Below are positions 1 to 11,529 of a stretch of DNA of 64,000 nt, one piece after another. The stretch's first letter is position 1. Each line of letters begins with the position of its first letter. The DNA is from Cryptomeria japonica (Eukaryota; Streptophyta; Pinopsida; Cupressales; Cupressaceae). The position numbers and the translations under genes were made by a program. The notes below the pieces were generated by a model. It was given only the letters and a program-made list of their open reading frames with translations, did no database searches and was not told where the DNA came from. The stretch spans positions 473,602,157 to 473,666,156 of the forward strand of contig NC_081412.1 of assembly GCF_030272615.1 (NCBI RefSeq). Direction: 5' to 3'.

Positions 1-357
1 TTGGGTGCAGCTAAGAAAATCCTTTGTATGAGGATTTCATGAGATAGGAAAAATAGAACATTTTGTCACAAAGTGAATATATAAAGAAGGTGTTGGAAAT
101 ATTTAACATGCAAAATGCAAAAGTAGTTGGTACACTTTTGGCTAGTCATTTCAAATTGACTATTTAAAGAGACGTGTCCAAAGACATAGGAAGAGGTAAA
201 TAAAATGTTTAACATTTTGTATTCATCACCTATTGGCAGTGTTATGTATGTCATGGTATGCAAATGGCCAGATATTTCACATATAATGGGAGTTGTGAGT
301 AGGTATATGAGCAATCCAGGAATGGACCATTAGAATGTTGTCAAATGGATTCTCAAT
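1..357 (+). pseudogene. Ty1/copia pol C-terminal fragment (RT end to RNase H start)
   Basis: Translation in shifting frames gives the end of a copia reverse transcriptase, including LGAAKKILCMRIS, then the linker ending with recognisable SHIMGVVSRYMSNPGMDHWN-like residues and VKWIL. It matches 42,841-43,197, where the upstream RT is present. Frameshifts and stops break the frame, so it is dead. Homology to copia stops abruptly after VKWIL near 357 and unrelated retroelement sequence follows. The same break occurs in the right copy. Confidence 0.85.
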
Positions 358-1240
358 CAAGTCAAGATCAAGATCCTGAAACCTTATCATTCCATCCAAT
401 TGTTGACTGAGAGTCCATCCTCCATCCATCCAAATAACCTTTATATAATTCCTATCCATCCATGCATTCATTTCCCCGTACAAAGAATTTGGATGCCAAT
501 CATAAAATTCATATGTCTAGCAATCCACATGTATTCAAGGATCAACATGTACAGTCTAATCGACATGTCAAAACAAAGAAAAAATATGATCCAAAAAGAA
601 AAACAAAAATTCAAAAGACCACAAAGGCCCGCTGAGAAAAAGAAAGAAAACTCAAAAGATATATGGGTTCCTAAATCCCTTGTGCAAGCAATGTGTTCCA
701 AGGGACCACAAAATAATGAAAAATCAAAAACCATGTGGGTTCCCAAGTGGCTCCTTGAAGAACAAAAGCCTATAGAAACATAAAAATTGGCATCCAATAT
801 TTCTATTTCTCCATCCAAACCTTCCAAATCTATTCCTCCATCACTTCCCTCATCCATTTTTGGTCCTTATGTCCCAAAATGCCTAGCTATTCCTCCATCC
901 AAATCTCAAAATTTGAGATCCACTTTTCCTCCATTAGCCCATCACCCCTCAAGGTGTATGCCAATTCTGATCTTTCTAGCATTTACATCCCCTCAATCCC
1001 AATTCTTCCAATACCCTATCCTTTATCCAACACCTCTTTTCCATCCTATCCAATCCTTGGCCTAAATCCTTAGTTCCATCTCATTTTCATGTCATTATCC
1101 TACCAACATATTTGAGCATAAATTTAATAGTCATGTTCCATTCATCAAGGATACTAACTAAACAATGAGATGCTTGAGTCCTCCTTCCATCCCCTATCAT
1201 GTGTCCATTTTATGCTAAAAAGTCAAAAATAAAAATAAAA
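358..1240 (+). pseudogene. Retroelement-derived open frame with two WVPK motifs
   Basis: An open frame at 400-783 (127 residues) ends in a lysine-rich stretch with two similar pieces, DIWVPKSLVQAMC and TMWVPKWLLEEQ. Lysine-rich WVPK stretches occur in the variable gag/pol linker of some plant LTR retrotransposons; that comparison is from memory. The downstream sequence to 1,240 is rich in CCATCC and CCAAAT and shows no further domain. In the right copy (43,240-43,566) the frame stops earlier, at an AAA-to-TAA type change near 43,564. I cannot assign a lineage. It lies between the broken copia end and the post-pol signals at 1.3 kb, so it probably belongs to the plus-strand element whose LTR-like region follows. 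Confidence 0.4.
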
Positions 1241-1300
1241 AAGGAAAAAAGTGAAAAAATGAAAAATGTGAAAAATAGTAAAGAAAAATAATTCATCCAC

Positions 1301-1410
1301 TGGTGAAAACCTGGTAAACAAGCACCTTGGGAAAGTACCATGATGAAAACCTAGCAAACATGCATCATGTATAATCCATAAACGTTTTGCATACCATACT
1401 TGGGGGTAGG
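1301..1410 (+). repeat. GATGAAAACC-type short repeats and polypurine-tract-like site
   Basis: Two imperfect units (TGGTGAAAACCTGGTAAACA, then TGATGAAAACCTAGCAAACA) are followed by CTTGGGGGTAGG at 1,399-1,410. Short TGATGAAAACC units and a G-rich polypurine tract are seen downstream of pol in many plant Ty3/gypsy elements. I infer that this marks the 3' untranslated part of a plus-oriented element. The right copy is 44,141-44,250, where the tract reads TTTGGGGCAGG. Confidence 0.45.
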
Positions 1411-1417
1411 TTTCATT

Positions 1418-1560
1418 TATACTATCCTATCATATCCTATTGGCTTTCACTATCCTATCACCCTTCATTATCATATTGACCTACATTATCTTTTCACCCT
1501 TCATTATCCTACCATACCCTATCATACTCCTCCATTATCCTATCATCCCTCATGTCCATA
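1418..1560. repeat. CCTATCAT-rich imperfect tandem repeat
   Basis: Short units such as CTATCCTATCATATCCTA and TTCATTATCCTA alternate over about 140 bases. No coding is seen. The right copy is 44,258-44,400. Confidence 0.7.
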
Positions 1561-1789
1561 TTTCATTTTCCACCTTTGATCTTGACAAGGATGAGTATCT
1601 TCACGAGCGTCATGCTTCCTATTCCCGACTTTTAGTCTATCACAACTTTTGTTCTTTATCCATTTGCTTATTACATCCTTTTATCCATATTCCTTGGCTT
1701 AATGCAACGTTTTGTCACTATCCCTTATCTTATCAAAACCTTCAGTCCATATCCCTTATCGATTTTTGATCTTTCCTGTCCTATCCACA

Positions 1790-2077
1790 TCCTATCACCA
1801 TGCATACACTCCTTTCACTCGCTTGATCTTGATCTGATATAAGCACATAAAAGTGCAAACATAGCTTCAAAATCCTCTTGACATGTCCCTCATGCCATTG
1901 CTTTACATTGACATATCGAGTCTCTTGTCCCATTGCGCAATAGCCCTTGAAAATTGCATCTGTGTTGTCTCCATAGTAAATGGCCTCTATCTTCCCTCTA
2001 TCCACTAACATTTCAACAAGCCTATTTATCCATCTATTATATTCATTGCCTTGGTAGACAGTGGAGGAAAAAATCAC
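1790..2077 (-). pseudogene. Unrecognised minus-strand open frame, C fragment
   Basis: The minus strand is open for 98 codons and the composition looks protein-like, with NEYNRWINRLVEMLVDRGKI followed by IYYGDNTDAIFKGYCAMGQE. It is conserved in the right copy (44,621-44,930) with few changes. The host repeat unit appears plus-oriented (TATA box at 5,623), so this is antisense to it. Antisense extra ORFs before the 3' LTR are known in the Tat lineage of Ty3/gypsy elements; membership here is inference. I recognise no domain. Confidence 0.4.
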
Positions 2078-2335
2078 AAAAAATCAAATAATGTCTTGAA
2101 AAAGTTCAAAAAAGTCAAATAATGAACAAAAAATTCAAAAAAATTAAATAATGTCTTGAAAAATTCAAGAAAATTAAATAATGTCCGAAAAAATTCAAAA
2201 AAATCAAATAATGTCCTGACAAAAATTCAAAAAAATCAAAGAATGTCTTGAAAAAATTCAAAAAAATCAAATAGTGTCCTTAAAAAATCCCAAAAAATAA
2301 AATAATGTCCTGAAAAAATGCAATTTTTTTTTTTT
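2071..2335. repeat. Tandem array, unit about 30 bp
   Basis: About eight units of the form AATCAAATAATGTCCTGAAA plus an A-rich ATTCAAAAA spacer, with small changes. The right copy is 44,911-45,215 and has roughly one extra, diverged unit just before the T-rich end, so the array has changed length since the block duplicated. Confidence 0.9.
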
Positions 2336-2650
2336 CTTCGTAAACCCTAAAAATTGGAAAACATTGAAACCCAAAAATAATTGCGTTTGTTTCATTTCGA
2401 TAATAAACTGTCCCTTTTGTACATAGACATACATTTGAGTAGACATCAAACAGAAACACGATAAATATTGCACTTAAACAAAATCACGTATCAACAGATG
2501 AACTGTTCAATCAACCAAGCATTCAAACTGATCTAAGTTGTCATATCAATCAAATAACATCAACATTATCATCGGTCCTTTGTCAACATTACCATGGTCT
2601 TATACGGGGTATTGCATTCCCTGAAACTAGACATCATGATCGTCCTTCTA

Positions 2651-2974
2651 TCACAACACTACCACTTTGGCAACAAAGATCAGAATGTCTATTTTGACTT
2701 GTTTGAATTGGTAAGTTTTATCTTGTATTGATTTATCTTGGATCATGTTCCTATGTTGCTCAATGATGTCACTGAGTGATTTAGAGTGATTGGGATGGTT
2801 CATTATCATTTTTGGTTTCTGTTTGTTATTTCCAGAGTGTTTTGTACCATTCTGGGTTATGTATGTCTTAGGATGTTGTGACTCATTCCTTATCTGCAAT
2901 GCGTGTTTTATGCAAAGGGATTGCATTATCACCCTGACCTTCATTGCCATGGTGTGCCACATCCATTTTTCCAT
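2651..2974 (-). pseudogene. Weak minus-strand open frame
   Basis: The minus strand is open for 107 codons and the frame is retained in both block copies (right copy 45,524-45,847). Residues such as NNKQKPKMIMNHPDHSKSL and SDIIEQHRNMIQDKS look hydrophilic and gag-like, but no family is recognised. It lies between the other two minus-strand fragments of this unit and could be part of one broken antisense gene. The plus strand of the same interval has competing open frames, so coding is uncertain. Confidence 0.25.
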
Positions 2975-3604
2975 ATCAAATAAAGGTTTTCACCTACTAC
3001 TATGCATTAGTGAAAGCAAGTTCTTCTTCACCTCTAACTCTTCTTTTCTTAATTTCCCCTTACTAGCATTTCTTCTGTCAGTCATGTCAATCGATTTGGT
3101 CTAGTACTCTGATTCACCAAAAATATTTGCATCCTGCATTCATTTGTTAGTACATTTGCATATCATAATCCTTTATTGCATCACAAAATCACAAAAATAG
3201 AGCATTTTGCATAACATTATTTATTGCATATCATATAAGAGCAAAAATACAAAAATAAGTGCATTGTTAATTCATTGCATCGCATGAAATGTACATAAAG
3301 CATCCATACATGGCATCATATAGACAATAAATTCACACCATAACATAGTTGCATATCATATATATCATCAAAAGTGTCAGAGTATAAAACTAGACTATCT
3401 GAGTTTGGTATGGCTCGCAAGCTGAGTAAAAATCCAAGTATGTCTAAATCATACTAAGTAACTATGTCCCTATCATTGTGTGGTCCCTCTGTCCTCATCA
3501 TGTTTGTCTTGTCTGAAGGATGGATCTCCTCTTATCCATGGTCCATGGTTTGGCGTATCTGTCCAACAATGGGGCATTACTTTGTTATTTTTTAGGGTTT
3601 CATC

Positions 3605-4190
3605 CTAAGGGCTGTATTTACTTGTTTCACATACAAATTGGGCACATTCATGTCTTATTTTATCCCCTTTAGGTCTCCTTTTCCCTAGGATTCCATTGGT
3701 TTCATCGACAAGTTTTGTCTCTTGTGCGACTCGCTCAAAACCTATCTTTAGGCACTTTTGCGCTTGTGTAGCCTCAACCTGCACTTGTGCCTCATGGACC
3801 TGTGCTTGTGCATAACACACAAGTGTGGATCCATCTCTCACAAGTGCGGATTAATCCTACATAGACACAATTCTTCTGTCTATGCTTCGAAACATCCCTT
3901 GCAATGTCATAAAAGTGCCTGCTATTGACCAAAAGTAAAACATGGGTTTTTCAGGCCCTTCCCCATCCTCTTCTGTTATCTAATCATCTATAGGTATGTG
4001 CACATTTCAAAAGGTATTCCTCCATTGGAATGATTGCCATCTTTCTACAATATCTTTTGTAATGCTTGTATCTTGCGCATCCGATCTCCAATTTGTGTTC
4101 CATTTGCACCAGTGGCTTTGTCTTGTCATTGTCGATCAATTGGCATCTTTTCTAGATTTTTTTGGACAATTCCTTGAGGGGGTTATATAT
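3605..4190 (-). pseudogene. Unrecognised minus-strand open frame, N fragment
   Basis: On the minus strand the first part (about 4,190-3,842) contains several stops, and 3,841-3,605 is open for 78 codons, with the Gln/Ala-rich stretch YAQAQVHEAQVQVEATQAQK. The right copy (47,002-46,478) is better preserved and shows that both parts were one frame. No known domain is recognised. It is antisense to the inferred direction of the surrounding LTR-element tail. Confidence 0.4.
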
Positions 4191-4339
4191 CATACATATA
4201 TCCTTGTCATCGTCTAGGGCATATATCTTATTTGTTCTTTGAAACAACGCTCAAAATTGTATTGTCTCAAAGAGGGGAAAAACGGAGGCATCTGAAAATG
4301 GTCAACACTTGCGGCACTATAATTTAACATATCCGCGTT

Positions 4340-5110
4340 ACCTTCTTTAGAGTTTTGCACATCTTATTAGCATTTCTTCTATGGCACACACTTGATCTTT
4401 ATCATTTCTTGACATCTTTGTCATTCTTCTGTGCTTCTGTCCTCTTCAATTATCTTTTTTTCATTTATCAATTAGGTCTTATCAATATCATTTTCAAATT
4501 GCAATCTTTTGTCATAAACAATTTGTCATATCAATTGGATATCATCAATCCTAATTAGTGTAAAATTATGGATTTGTTATCAATATTTATCATTGTCAAT
4601 AATCTTGTCATGTTAATTGGACATCGTCAACCCTTATTGGTGTCAAATTAGGGTTTTGTCCTTGATGTTTGTCATCTTCAATCAATCGTTGATCAATTAT
4701 CATCCTTTTTTAATCTTCATTCTGGATCATCTTATGTCATCAATTCGTCAATTCCTTGTCAATTGGGATCAATTTGTCATTGGTCTTTGTTAATCTCAGT
4801 ATCATGTCAACCTTCATCAAGTTGAACTTTTATAAAACTTTGATCGATTTATCATTGATTGCGATCAATAATCATTTCTCGTCAATTTGGACCGATCAGT
4901 CATTGGTCCTTGTCAATTGGCACCTATCAATTTTATCCTGGCCAATCATTGATCAATTTGTCATTGATTCTTGTCAACCAATATCGACACTTTATCAATT
5001 ATCAGTTCTCGTCATTTAATCATGATCAAATCAACCTTGTATCAATTGCTTCAATCATTCAATCTTGTTGTCACATAATTTTCTTCTTTCATTTCTATTC
5101 CATCTCCTAG
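4340..5110. repeat. TTGTCA/CAATTGG-rich degenerate repeat
   Basis: Dozens of short, imperfect copies of TTGTCAATTGG, ATCAATTTGTCA and TTGATCAAT occur on one strand. The region sits just upstream of a TATA box (5,623) and may be the U3 region of a plus-oriented LTR. The right copy is 47,220-47,950. Confidence 0.6.
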
Positions 5111-5945
5111 GGTTTAGTGATTTAATCATTTAATCCTATTCGATATTTCCCCACTAAGTTAAATAAATTATTTTATTTATCCTAGGTCCTCTTTCCACAA
5201 TTAAATGTTTCATTTAATTGGCTAATTATGCCCTCTTTGTGAATTAATTAATGAATGAATATTTATTAATTATTTTTACCGAATATCATTTTCCTAACTT
5301 CTAATTCCTCTTTTCCACCTATGTTGCTAATTTTTGAATTATAATTTCCCACTAATTTCTCTCCTATCTTTTCCCCCTAATTTCTCCACTTTTCATGCAT
5401 CTCTTTTGTCATAATAAATGAGCTATTTTTTTGGACAATTTTTCTTAATTTGGAGGCCTAAATTTCTCTCAATTTGTCATAATTTTGACATAGCAACTTG
5501 TCAATCAATTTGTCATAATTTGTCATTCAATCATGCCTTTTTGAAATCAATTTGTAAATTTTCAACTGAAGTTTCTTCTTCCATTTTCAATCATACTAAT
5601 TTCTTATCTTCACTAATTCGCCTATAAATTGGTCCCTCTTTTCAATCAATGACAACCACAATTCAAGTACCCTCATGCTGTCATTTACACTTTACAACGT
5701 TGCTTTTGATCATTCTTTGCACTTGTAGATGAAACCAACATAATTTGGAAGAGGAAGATTAACAATAAAGGTTAATGAAGGCAACACATTGGGATGGTTT
5801 GCACCTTTGTTTTAGTGTTATTCTTTTGTTCCTTTATTGAGTGTTCTTGGATTGGATTTCATTAGCAGTTAGGTTTGTGGTTGCCTAATGTTTATGCTTT
5901 TGATGCTTTCCCCTATTTTCCTAGTCACATTTATTGGTTAACCCG
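5110..5945 (+). promoter_or_regulatory. LTR-like promoter region with TATA box
   Basis: TATAAAT lies at 5,623-5,629, in the context CGCCTATAAATTGG, and about 300 bases of R/U5-like non-coding sequence follow before the minus-strand gypsy gag begins near 5,950. The region is retained in the right copy (TATA at 48,471-48,477). I infer a plus-oriented LTR. Neither terminus nor a target-site duplication was found, so its limits are not defined. Confidence 0.4.
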
Positions 5946-6306
5946 ACGTGAACATGTTTAACTTAGAAATCATCCGCTCCCATGATTTGATCTTCTCTTT
6001 ACCCCTTCTCTGTCTATCAACTTGCAAATGATCCCACCAAAGAGGCGCATGACCTTTCAACTAAGTACATGCATATTTCACCTTCCTTTCTCTTGTGATG
6101 TTCTCAAAATAAATATACTTCTCCATATCCAAGATCCAATCCATTAATTCATTTGAATCCTACTTTCCATCATACTTTGGTGGGGTAAAATGTGGTTTAG
6201 TGTTCACCCTACTCAAAACCCTCAAGAACCTTTCTTTTTGTGGATCGATCATTGGTGGATTCGCTACTTGTTCTGTTGGTGCTTCTTCTTCATCATCTTT
6301 ACTCAC
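5945..6306 (-). pseudogene. Ty3/gypsy gag fragment
   Basis: Read on the minus strand, this is the N-terminal part of a plant gypsy Gag. Acidic residues lead to LRVLSRVNTKPHLTPPEYDG, an NELMDWILDMEKYIYFENIT helix, then GHAPLWWDHLQVDRYRRGKE and KIKSWEQM, the core of the retrotransposon gag domain. Only the first half of the domain remains; the frame is lost near 5,945 where the LTR-like sequence begins. This left copy has a stop (GGAGGA to GTAGGA type) after the tyrosine-aspartate-glycine-lysine stretch that the right copy lacks. The PBS and an LTR lie immediately upstream on the same strand, so this is the 5' end of one gypsy element. Confidence 0.85.
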
Positions 6307-6529
6307 ATCTTCAATATGTCAGCCTCTTCTCTGGGTTGTCTCAACAACTTCCAATCGGGCTGCAATTTCTCTTAGTATTTCCATCACAACAGGTTGTGCA
6401 TTCCCATGTGCTCCACCATTCCTATTTCCTCTTCGCACCATCTTTGCGCCAGTCCTCTACACCTAGACATCGGAACAACAATCAGTCACCCCACAATAAA
6501 ATTCTCAGGACACCACAATCTCTGGAATT

Positions 6530-6548
6530 AAATCTCTCTTTGATACCA
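6530..6548 (-). other. Gypsy primer-binding site (initiator Met tRNA type)
   Basis: The minus strand reads TGGTATCAAAGAG just after the inferred LTR end (GACTGCA then CCAAG). This resembles the plant initiator methionine tRNA 3' end complement, TGGTATCAGAGC, with small changes. Confidence 0.75.
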
Positions 6549-6553
6549 CTTGG

Positions 6554-7112
6554 TGCAGTCATTGGTTAGGAGGGACCTCAAAGAGACCAATCTAGACTAG
6601 GAAGCAAGAGTAAACACAACTTAAACAATAGGATATGATAGAGATAATGTAGAATAGAATGTATTAGATCATGAGAACTGATTACAAGCAATTGATAACA
6701 TCCAGGTTACAAGATTTGGCTCACTGGCCTACTACATACATGCTCAATTATAGAATAGGTCAACTTTGGACCTCTAAATCTAAGATATATTCTCTATGTT
6801 CTATCTGACTTCCCCTCTCCACCGCTATTCTAATGCTCAATTACAATGATTTATATGATCCAAGATCTAGTCGGCTCAAAAGGGAACAAATGCCAAAGAA
6901 CAAGATCAAACATGTAAAACCAACAGGTCGACCTCCGCCAAAAATATTCCTCCAAAAAATCCAAAGGATGATGTGCAGATCAGATGGAAGGTCAACCACA
7001 TGCCAAGGAACATCAGAATCAACAAACTGGGCTCCACAAGATACATAAAGGATTTGGTAGATTAACCAATGCAAATAGGTCCAAGCAGTTCCGGTGCTAG
7101 AAAACTATCTCA
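6554..7112 (-). repeat. Ty3/gypsy 5' LTR (right limit approximate)
   Basis: The LTR end next to the PBS is well placed at 6,554 (minus strand ends GACTGCA). The outer end is inferred at about 7,112, where a TGAGATAG start would abut the broken pol fragment, giving about 560 bases. The right copy is 49,402 to about 49,960, but there the candidate terminal dinucleotide is mutated, so the boundary is tentative. No second LTR of this element is seen. Confidence 0.5.
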
Positions 7113-8010
7113 AAATCCAGAATCTTGTAGGGCGATAAATAAAACTAAAGGCAATTCCTATGTCACTTCCTGCTTACTTTCAGCGATCAACCTGCACAAA
7201 CCTTTCCCCCTCACCAACTTTGTGGGTCGAATGTCTAAATCGAACTCCTGAATTTTTGATACCCAAGAAGCTCTTTCATTCATTCCTATGTCTTGCTGCG
7301 TTAGAATTCTCTTGACAACTCAATGAGGTACATAAATCATCGTGTGAGAATGGAGAATATAGTACCTAAACTGTTTCATTGCCTTTACGACTGCATATGC
7401 TTTCTTTTCCATTATTGAGTATTTAAGTTCATGCTTTTTCAAAGGTATGCTCATGAATGCTATTGAGACCTCATCATTATTATCATTCTTTTGTAGAAAA
7501 ACCCCTGACATAGTGTGTTCTAATGCGTAGCAGTAGATGATAAAATCTTTATTGAAATCGAGATTAACCAAGACAAGTGCCTGACCAATTGCATCTTTTA
7601 TTGAGGAAAATGCCTTCTTCCCCTCCTTGCTCCATTTGAAAGATTGTTTCTCACTCATCAAGTTCATGATATATCTGGTAGTCTCAGAAAAGTCTGGAAT
7701 GATCCTCCAAAGAAAATTCACCTACCTAAAGAAGGATCTGACAACATTCCTGTTTGATGGAAAAGTTAATTGTTGAATTTCTCTTACCCTTTCAGGATCT
7801 ATTTTCACCCCTTCTTTGGAGACAATATGATCGAGCAACTTACCCTTTATGACTCCAAACACCGATTTCTTGGGGTTCAAGGATACCCCATGCTCGCGAC
7901 ATCCCCGCAACACTCATTTCAGGTCCCGAATGTGATGTTTTCTATGTTTTTAGAACACTGTCAAATCATCCAGATATAGAACAATGATCTTATCCTTTAA
8001 GTGGCCAAGG
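7113..8010 (-). pseudogene. Ty3/gypsy pol fragment: RT end and RNase H
   Basis: On the minus strand the reverse transcriptase active site IIVLYLDDLTVFS is followed by HGVSLNPKKSVFGV, DPERVREIQQL (the thumb region), FSSIKDAIGQALVLVNLDFN and the RNase H stretch KKAYAVVKAMKQFRYYILHS. It breaks off after CRLIAKSKQEVT, before integrase. A frameshift/stop separates the RT and RNase H parts, and a stop follows VFS. The 5' side starts abruptly at 8,003-8,010 (GGCCAAGG), exactly where homology to the peptide gene begins. In transcription order this pol lies upstream of an LTR and gag on the same strand, so it belongs to a different insertion than the gag at 5.9-6.3 kb, or to a tandem element sharing one LTR. 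Confidence 0.9.
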
Positions 8011-8312
8011 CCTACAGATTCCACTCTAATTCCACTTAAAAATTGGGTCTCCTCTCCCTTCTTACATATACAACATTTTTGTTCAGTGGTTAAACAAAAA
8101 TGGCAAAGAAATTGTTTTGCGTGGTGTTAATAATCGCATTGGTAGTGGGTATTGCAGAAGGAGACTATCATCCTCCTGATCCTGATGAGTGTGATGAGTA
8201 TGTTTAGTGCACAAGTGATGCTAACTGATAGGTATACAACTACCCTAGTGAGGATCCCTTTATTTGCTACAATATCAGACAATGTGGCTTGAGATTGGGA
8301 CTTTGTAGTTAA
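8003..8312 (+). pseudogene. Small cysteine-rich secreted peptide, pseudogene copy 1
   Basis: From ATG at 8,100 the frame gives a classic signal peptide (MAKKLFCVVLIIALVVG, then IAEG) and a short acidic, Cys-containing mature part ending ICYNIRQCGLRLGLCS at the TAA of 8,310-8,312, about 70 codons in all. In-frame stops at 8,205 (TAG), 8,226 (TGA) and 8,229 (TAG) make it non-functional. Five Cys codons remain in the mature part; the TGA sits where a sixth would give spacing C-x5-C-x5-C-x12-C-x5-C-x6-C. A sixth Cys is inference. The TATA seen in copies at 9.9 and 23.2 kb is changed here (CTTAAAAATT). The family is not recognised; size and signal peptide suggest a secreted defence or signalling peptide, but no function is assigned. 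Confidence 0.7.
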
Positions 8313-8819
8313 TCCCTAAGAGAGAGAGAGAGAGACTTCATTTTCTTGTTTCTCAGGTGAATGTTAATCTTGCCATAGAGAAACACTTAGTTCTCTAGTT
8401 GAAATTTCTCAAATAAATAAGTCATTATGTTTTTACTTATATTTGGACATTATTATTATCTTATGTACTAAATGGTAGTGGTTAAATTTATATGTTTTTG
8501 TTATTTTAAATTTTATTTTATGTTTATTCACAGAAAAGTGTTTTATATAGACGTAAATACTGCTATCATTTATAAAATTAGCTCTCTCTTTATAAGTTCT
8601 TTTATTGTATCACTAATCTCATTTTCACATAGTAGTTTTTATCCGATTATTGGGGTATTCCATAGCAGATCTTTTAAGATGTGTGTTACTCATGGTTCTG
8701 ATTTTACTAAGTTCATCACTTTCTTAAATACTAGCAATTGCACCTTTGTGTGCAATAGGTATGCCGAAAATGTGTGGAAGGTCAATAATGAATTTTTTTT
8801 ACTCTATTATTTGCATATT

Positions 8820-8820
<1 letters not shown>
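8313..8820. other. AT-rich 3' flank of the peptide pseudogene
   Basis: The interval starts with a short GA run (8,321-8,334), then AT-rich sequence with no supported coding. It is present in all three full copies of this unit and may be the 3' untranslated region and flank of the captured peptide gene. Confidence 0.4.
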
Positions 8821-9600
<780 letters not shown>

Positions 9601-9615
9601 GAAAATGTAAACAAA

Positions 9616-9877
9616 TGTTTGATGGAAAAGTTAATTGTTGAATTTCTCTTACCCTTTCAGGATCTATTTTCACCCCTTTTCTTTGGAGACAATATGACCA
9701 AGCAACTTACCCTTTATGACTCCAAACACTGATTTCTTTGGGTTCAAGGATACCCCATGCTCGCGACATCGCCGCAACACTCGTTTTAGGTCCCGAATGT
9801 GATGTTTTCTATGTTTTGAGAACACTGTCAAATCATCCAGATATAGAACAATGATCTTATCCTTTAAGTGGCCAAGG
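9616..9877 (-). pseudogene. Ty3/gypsy RT fragment in the second tandem unit
   Basis: The minus strand repeats the RT piece: IIVLYLDDLTVFS, a better preserved HIRDLKRVLRRCREHG, then NPKKSVFGVIKGKL and, after a one-base insertion near 9,677, DPERVREIQQLTFPSN. It ends at the duplication joint at 9,616, so thumb and RNase H are missing and the frame runs straight into the purine tract. It starts at GGCCAAGG (9,870-9,877), the same junction with the peptide gene as in the other copies. Confidence 0.9.
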
Positions 9878-10179
9878 CCTACAGATTCCACTCTAATTCC
9901 ACTTATAAATTGGGTCTCCTCTCCGTTCTTACATATACAACATTTTTGTTCAGTGCTTAAACGAAAATGGCAAAGAAATTGTTTTGTGTGGTGTTAATAA
10001 TCGCATTGGTAGTGGGTATTGCAGAAGGAGACTATCATCCTCCTGATCATGATGAGTGTGATGAGTATGTTTAGTGCACAAGTGATGCTAACTGACAGGT
10101 ATACAACTACCCTAGTGAGGATCCCTTTATTTGCTACAATATCAGACAATGTGGCTCGAGATTGGGACTTTGCGGTTAA
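9870..10179 (+). pseudogene. Small cysteine-rich secreted peptide, pseudogene copy 2
   Basis: ATG at 9,967 and TAA at 10,177-10,179. It has the same signal peptide and the same first two stops (TAG at 10,072, TGA at 10,093), but the next codon is CAG rather than TAG, and the last residues are CG instead of CS. A TATA-like TTATAAATTGGG is kept at about 9,903, roughly 60 bases before the ATG. This makes copy 2 less decayed than copies 1 and 3 at these two sites, which is notable because it arose by a local tandem duplication. No function is assigned. Confidence 0.7.
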
Positions 10180-10689
10180 TCCCTAAGAGAGAGAGAGAGA
10201 GACTTCATTTTCTTGTTTCTCAGGTTAATGTTAATCTTGCCACAGGGAAACACTTAGTTCTCTAGTTGAAATTTCTCAAATAAATAAGTCATTATGTTTT
10301 TACTTATGTTTGGACATTATTATTATCTTATGTACTAAATGGTACTGGTGAAATTTATATGTTTTTGTTATTTTAAATTTTATTTTATGTTTATTCACAA
10401 AAGAGTGTTTTATATAGACGTAAATACTACTATCATTTATATAGACGTGAAATTTATATGTTTTTGTTATTTTAAATTTTATTTTATCTTTTATTGTATC
10501 ACTAATCTCATTTTCACATAGTAGTTTTTATCCGATTATTGGGGTATTGCATAGCAGATCTTTTAAGATGTGTGTTACTCATGGTTGTGATTTTGCTAAG
10601 TTCATCACTTGCTTAAATACTAGCAATTGCACCTTTGTGTGCAATAGGTATGCCAAAAATGTGTGGAAGGTCAATAATGAATTTTTTTT

Positions 10690-10847
10690 GCTCTATTATT
10701 TGCATATTGAGTGAGAGAGAGAGGGGGGGGGTGATAAGGACACAAAGATTGGGGATATAGATAGAGATGGAGATGGAGATGAAGAAGGAGATAAAGATAG
10801 GGGATAAAGAGATAGGGGAGAGAGATAGATAGCGATGGAAGAGACAA

Positions 10848-10940
<93 letters not shown>

Positions 10941-11420
10941 AAATATGATTAAAACAAAACCTCTAAATTAGCAAAGACAAAGATAGGGAAAGATATGGGG
11001 GTAGAGAGAGATGGAGAGATAATGAGATACATATAGAATGTGAGATAAATGATGAAACATGGAGATATAGAGATACAGAGGAAAAGAGATATAGATATTG
11101 AGGTCTAGGAAGAGGAGAGGGAGAAGGAGAGGGAGAGCGAGGAAGATGGATGGATATGGAGAGACATTTCTAGAGAGAGATACAGAGAGAGGGGAAGAAA
11201 GAGATGTCATGAAAAAGAGATAGAGGTAGAGATATATGGGAACGGAAAGGGAGAGAGAGGGATATAGAAAATATAGAAAATGATATATAGACAAGTAAAG
11301 AGAGAGGGATATATAGATAGAGAGGGAGAGGGAGAGGTAGAGGGAGAGGGAGAGATGGGAAGATAGAGAGAGGTAAGGGGCAAGAGTGAGAGATAAAATA
11401 GATGCATTAAAAATTGAAAA
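10690..11420. repeat. Purine-rich tract with GT/GA microsatellite, second unit
   Basis: Same layout as 8,820-9,600, with (GT)6 at 10,850-10,861 and (GA)38 at 10,862-10,937. Confidence 0.95.
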
Positions 11421-11529
11421 TGTAAACAAATGTGAGATCCAAGAAAGATCCTAAGTCCAACAATTGTAGAGAAAATTATGGTGTGGATGTGTCTACTTTT
11501 AAGGAGGATTTTGCAATTTTTAGCTTTTT

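Larger units (their letters stand above)
9616..11433. repeat. Tandem duplication, second unit
   Basis: Direct repeat of 7,751-9,615, slightly shorter because the GA run is half as long. It also carries its own local change near 10,430-10,490, where about 45 bases around AAATTTATATGTTTTTGTTA are repeated in place of sequence present in the first unit. Confidence 0.95.

Noticed and set aside
66-314. Minus-strand frame of 82 codons (also 42,906-43,154)
   Set aside because: It is the shadow of copia pol C-terminal coding on the plus strand.
2071-2335. CRISPR-like array
   Set aside because: Units are degenerate, contiguous and lack unique spacers, and the DNA is plant nuclear.
2267-2473. Phe/Leu-rich minus-strand frames across the 30-bp array (also 44,866-45,111)
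   Set aside because: They are repeat translations of an A-rich tandem array.
6530-6548. A methionine tRNA gene near the PBS sequences
   Set aside because: Only the short 3'-end complement is present, in the position expected for a retrotransposon primer site.
7113-8010. Endogenous pararetrovirus (caulimovirid) origin for the RT/RNase H pieces
   Set aside because: The motifs, PBS, LTR and gag fit plant Ty3/gypsy; no movement or coat protein sequence is seen.
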